A DNA stretch of 37,882 nt from Bacteroidota bacterium (GTDB lineage: Bacteria; Bacteroidota; Bacteroidia; B-17B0; Aurantibacillaceae). Where the stretch lies: NCBI GenBank assembly GCA_021155905.1, contig JAJNBG010000036.1:1-37882 (forward strand). Direction: 5' to 3'. Below the pieces are notes generated by a model. The model was not told the origin of the DNA and did not search any database. It saw only the letters and a list, made by a program, of their open reading frames with translations. A program made the position numbers and the translations under genes. Within the stretch, counting starts at the first letter, position 1. Each line of letters starts with the position of its first letter. Positions 36,424 through 37,882 of this stretch are shown here, one piece after another.

Positions 36424-36936
36424 TTAAAATTGAATTAATAATTGATTTTTTTCAACGGCGACACCTTTGTTAATGGCGATTTTCTTTATCACACCGTCTG
36501 TTGGAGATTTTAAAATGTTTTCCATTTTCATTGCTTCCAAAACGATCAACGCATCTCCTTTTTTAACTTCCTGGCCTTCTGAAACCAGTATATTTAATAC
36601 CATTCCAGGCATTGGCGCTTTAATATCATTTACCTTTTTCGCCGTTAAATTATCCAAACCTAGGCTATGTAACAGATCATCATACTTATCCTTAATATCC
36701 AGGGTATAAGACGTATTATTGATCTTAACAACCATCTTTTTTTCTTCAGGAATATGCTTTACAATTTCCAGGTTATAGGATACATTATCCTTCAATAAAT
36801 GAAAAACGCCTTCTCTTACTTTAATAATATCCGCTGAAAATTCTTTCCCATTTAGGGTACCTGAAATAGTATCCTTGTTTTGCTTATGGAGCTCTGTTTT
36901 AAACTCTTTCGTGCCGTTAACTGTGATTGTGTACAT
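36424..36936 (-). CDS. Biotin carboxyl carrier (biotinyl-domain) protein
   Basis: Biotin-carrying subunit of an acyl-CoA carboxylase, 170 residues. The C-terminal biotinyl domain is clear: APMPGMVLNI at 107-116 and EAMKME with the biotinylated Lys137. The N-terminal part (MYTITVNGTKEF) is the type found in carriers of acetyl-, propionyl- or pyruvate-type carboxylases in Bacteroidota. The partner carboxylase subunits are not in the window, so the substrate is unknown. I chose the ATG ending at 36936 and not a further upstream ATG at 36969, because the longer form would start inside the upstream terminator hairpin and the promoter. The start lies only four bases after a TAnnTTTG box. Confidence 0.88.
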   Translation of the reverse strand: MYTITVNGTKEFKTELHKQNKDTISGTLNGKEFSADIIKVREGVFHLLKDNVSYNLEIVKHIPEEKKMVVKINNTSYTLDIKDKYDDLLHSLGLDNLTAKKVNDIKAPMPGMVLNILVSEGQEVKKGDALIVLEAMKMENILKSPTDGVIKKIAINKGVAVEKNQLLIQF

Positions 36937-36940
36937 ATAG

Positions 36941-36970
36941 CAAATGTATATTAAATTAGTGAAAATCAAA
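36941..36970 (-). promoter_or_regulatory. Promoter of the biotin carrier-sod operon
   Basis: On the minus strand TTTG (36970-36967) and TACATTTG (36948-36941) are 18 bases apart, matching the Bacteroidota -33/-7 consensus with no mismatch. The -33 box sits inside the terminator stem of the upstream gene. Initiation would fall at or next to the start codon at 36936. Confidence 0.55.
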
Positions 36971-37000
36971 ACGCCCCGAATGATTTTCGGGGCGTTTTGA
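36966..37000 (-). terminator. Rho-independent terminator of the T9SS-like protein gene
   Basis: Two perfect 15-base arms, 36966-36980 and 36986-37000, flank a five-base loop. The GCCCCG core is GC-rich and the outer part is A/T-rich, giving a T-rich tail on the minus strand. It begins 19 bp after the stop of the gene at 37020. Confidence 0.85.
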
Positions 37001-37019
37001 TGTATTTATGTAATAGGAT

Positions 37020-37829
37020 TTATTTTTTAATAAACTCTCCCATTTTATTGTCAAAGTTTAAGAAATAACCGCCTTTAGCAAGATTAGAAGCGTCAACCGT
37101 TGAACCATAACCTCTTTTTACAACATTTCCGTATTGATCATAGATCTCATACATGGTATCGTGTGGTTTATCACCAGCCACAAAACTAATATCTTTAGAA
37201 ACTTTGATTGGTGCAAATGTGATTTCAGGTTCATCAGACGTAAAGTCAACAGGTTTTGATAAACGAGGCTGACCGCTATAATCTGTTTGGCGAACTCTAA
37301 CCTGATTTTTACCGGAGTGAGGAGAAACTTTGAATGTGTAATTATTAGTGGAAGGTGTTCCGATTCCGTCTACTTCACCAACCTTTACCCATTTGTTCCA
37401 GCGAAACTGCTCAACTGCATATGCTAATTTGCCGGTTTCAGATTTGGTAGACCATTTTACAGTTCCGTCTTTATCAACCGTCATTGATATAACTTCAAAT
37501 GTACTTTTTGGTTTAAGAACTTCAGGATTTAATACTTTAGGCTTGCAATCTTCTTTGTGTTTAATTTTTATTTCAACTTTTTCCCCAATAGCTAATTTAT
37601 GCGGTTTAAAATCGATTTCAAATGCGCTAGAGTTTGTTTCATCTGTAGTAATATTTCCATTAACTAACACTTCAGTTACACAAAAACCAACTCCTCCGCT
37701 TCCAAATGGGTTCTGTACATATAGGTTTTTACCTTGGTAATTTCCTTCTAAAATAATAACACCTCCTTGTGAAAATCCTTTAGTTGAAAGGATTAAAGAA
37801 AGTATTAATATTGAATAAATTTGTTTCAT
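37020..37829 (-). CDS. Secreted protein with T9SS-like C-terminal domain
   Basis: Function unknown; 269 residues with a clear signal peptide (MKQIYSILILSLILSTKGFSQ). The body is beta-rich: residues of about 22-100 may form one domain with two Cys, and about 110-190 resemble a fibronectin-like fold. The last 45 residues (YEIYDQYGNVVKRG, then ASNLAKGGYFLNF, ending GEFIKK) look like a type IX secretion type A sorting domain. The protein may therefore be exported across the outer membrane and attached to the surface. The gene is monocistronic, with a strong terminator after it. A weak -7-like TAATATTG lies at 37873-37866, but its -33 region is at or beyond the window edge. Confidence 0.7.
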   Translation of the reverse strand: MKQIYSILILSLILSTKGFSQGGVIILEGNYQGKNLYVQNPFGSGGVGFCVTEVLVNGNITTDETNSSAFEIDFKPHKLAIGEKVEIKIKHKEDCKPKVLNPEVLKPKSTFEVISMTVDKDGTVKWSTKSETGKLAYAVEQFRWNKWVKVGEVDGIGTPSTNNYTFKVSPHSGKNQVRVRQTDYSGQPRLSKPVDFTSDEPEITFAPIKVSKDISFVAGDKPHDTMYEIYDQYGNVVKRGYGSTVDASNLAKGGYFLNFDNKMGEFIKK

Positions 37830-37882
37830 AGTCTGTTTGTTTTAGCACGTCTGCAAAAAGTCTTGCAATATTAAAACGATAT

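Noticed and set aside
37348..37740. 130-codon open frame on the plus strand
   Set aside because: It is antisense to the secreted T9SS-like protein gene and has no supporting promoter or motif.

Overview
The window looks like a chromosomal segment of a low-GC member of the Bacteroidota. Indicators are Bacteroidota-type -7 promoter boxes (TAnnTTTG), a secreted protein ending in what resembles a type IX secretion sorting domain, a DUF2339/DUF3999 membrane pair, TPR-SpoIIE phosphatases with the local SINYAKRIQ signature, and AT-rich spacers with few Shine-Dalgarno sequences. Order or family cannot be fixed from this window.

Layout, left to right. (1) 1-790: end of a ribosomal protein operon (rpsR, rplI) closed by a hairpin terminator, then a decayed inverted repeat. 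(2) 924-7607, leftward: DUF3999 and DUF2339 membrane proteins, an ABC-F ATPase, and the diadenylate cyclase cdaA. (3) 7681-25157, leftward: eight consecutive genes that each end in a SpoIIE/PP2C-type phosphatase domain but carry different sensor halves. One has a six-helix membrane domain, six have signal peptide plus periplasmic TPR repeats, and one has a 14-blade two-component-regulator propeller plus Y_Y_Y domain. Spacing is -1 to 46 bp, so this is probably one transcription unit, with paaZ (25187-27235) directly upstream. (4) 27554-31023, rightward: two more SpoIIE paralogs of a slightly different catalytic type. The second is split by a one-base frameshift at about 30310. (5) 31029-36936, leftward: a tightly packed housekeeping run of a biotin carrier protein, an exported-type superoxide dismutase, aspS, a TauE/SafE permease, mltG, a RecA1-only DEAD-box-like protein and DUF3817. 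(6) 37020-37829: a secreted protein with a T9SS-like C-terminus, closed by a perfect 15-bp hairpin terminator.

The notable system is the island of ten SpoIIE-type phosphatases (7681-31023). Each appears to read a different periplasmic or membrane signal and deliver it to a nearly uniform cytoplasmic phosphatase core. No STAS-domain substrate, anti-sigma kinase or sigma factor is encoded in the window, so the target is unknown and presumably lies elsewhere. The array ends beside cdaA (c-di-AMP synthesis), which seems to have its own promoter. No tRNA, rRNA, CRISPR array, insertion sequence or phage gene was seen.
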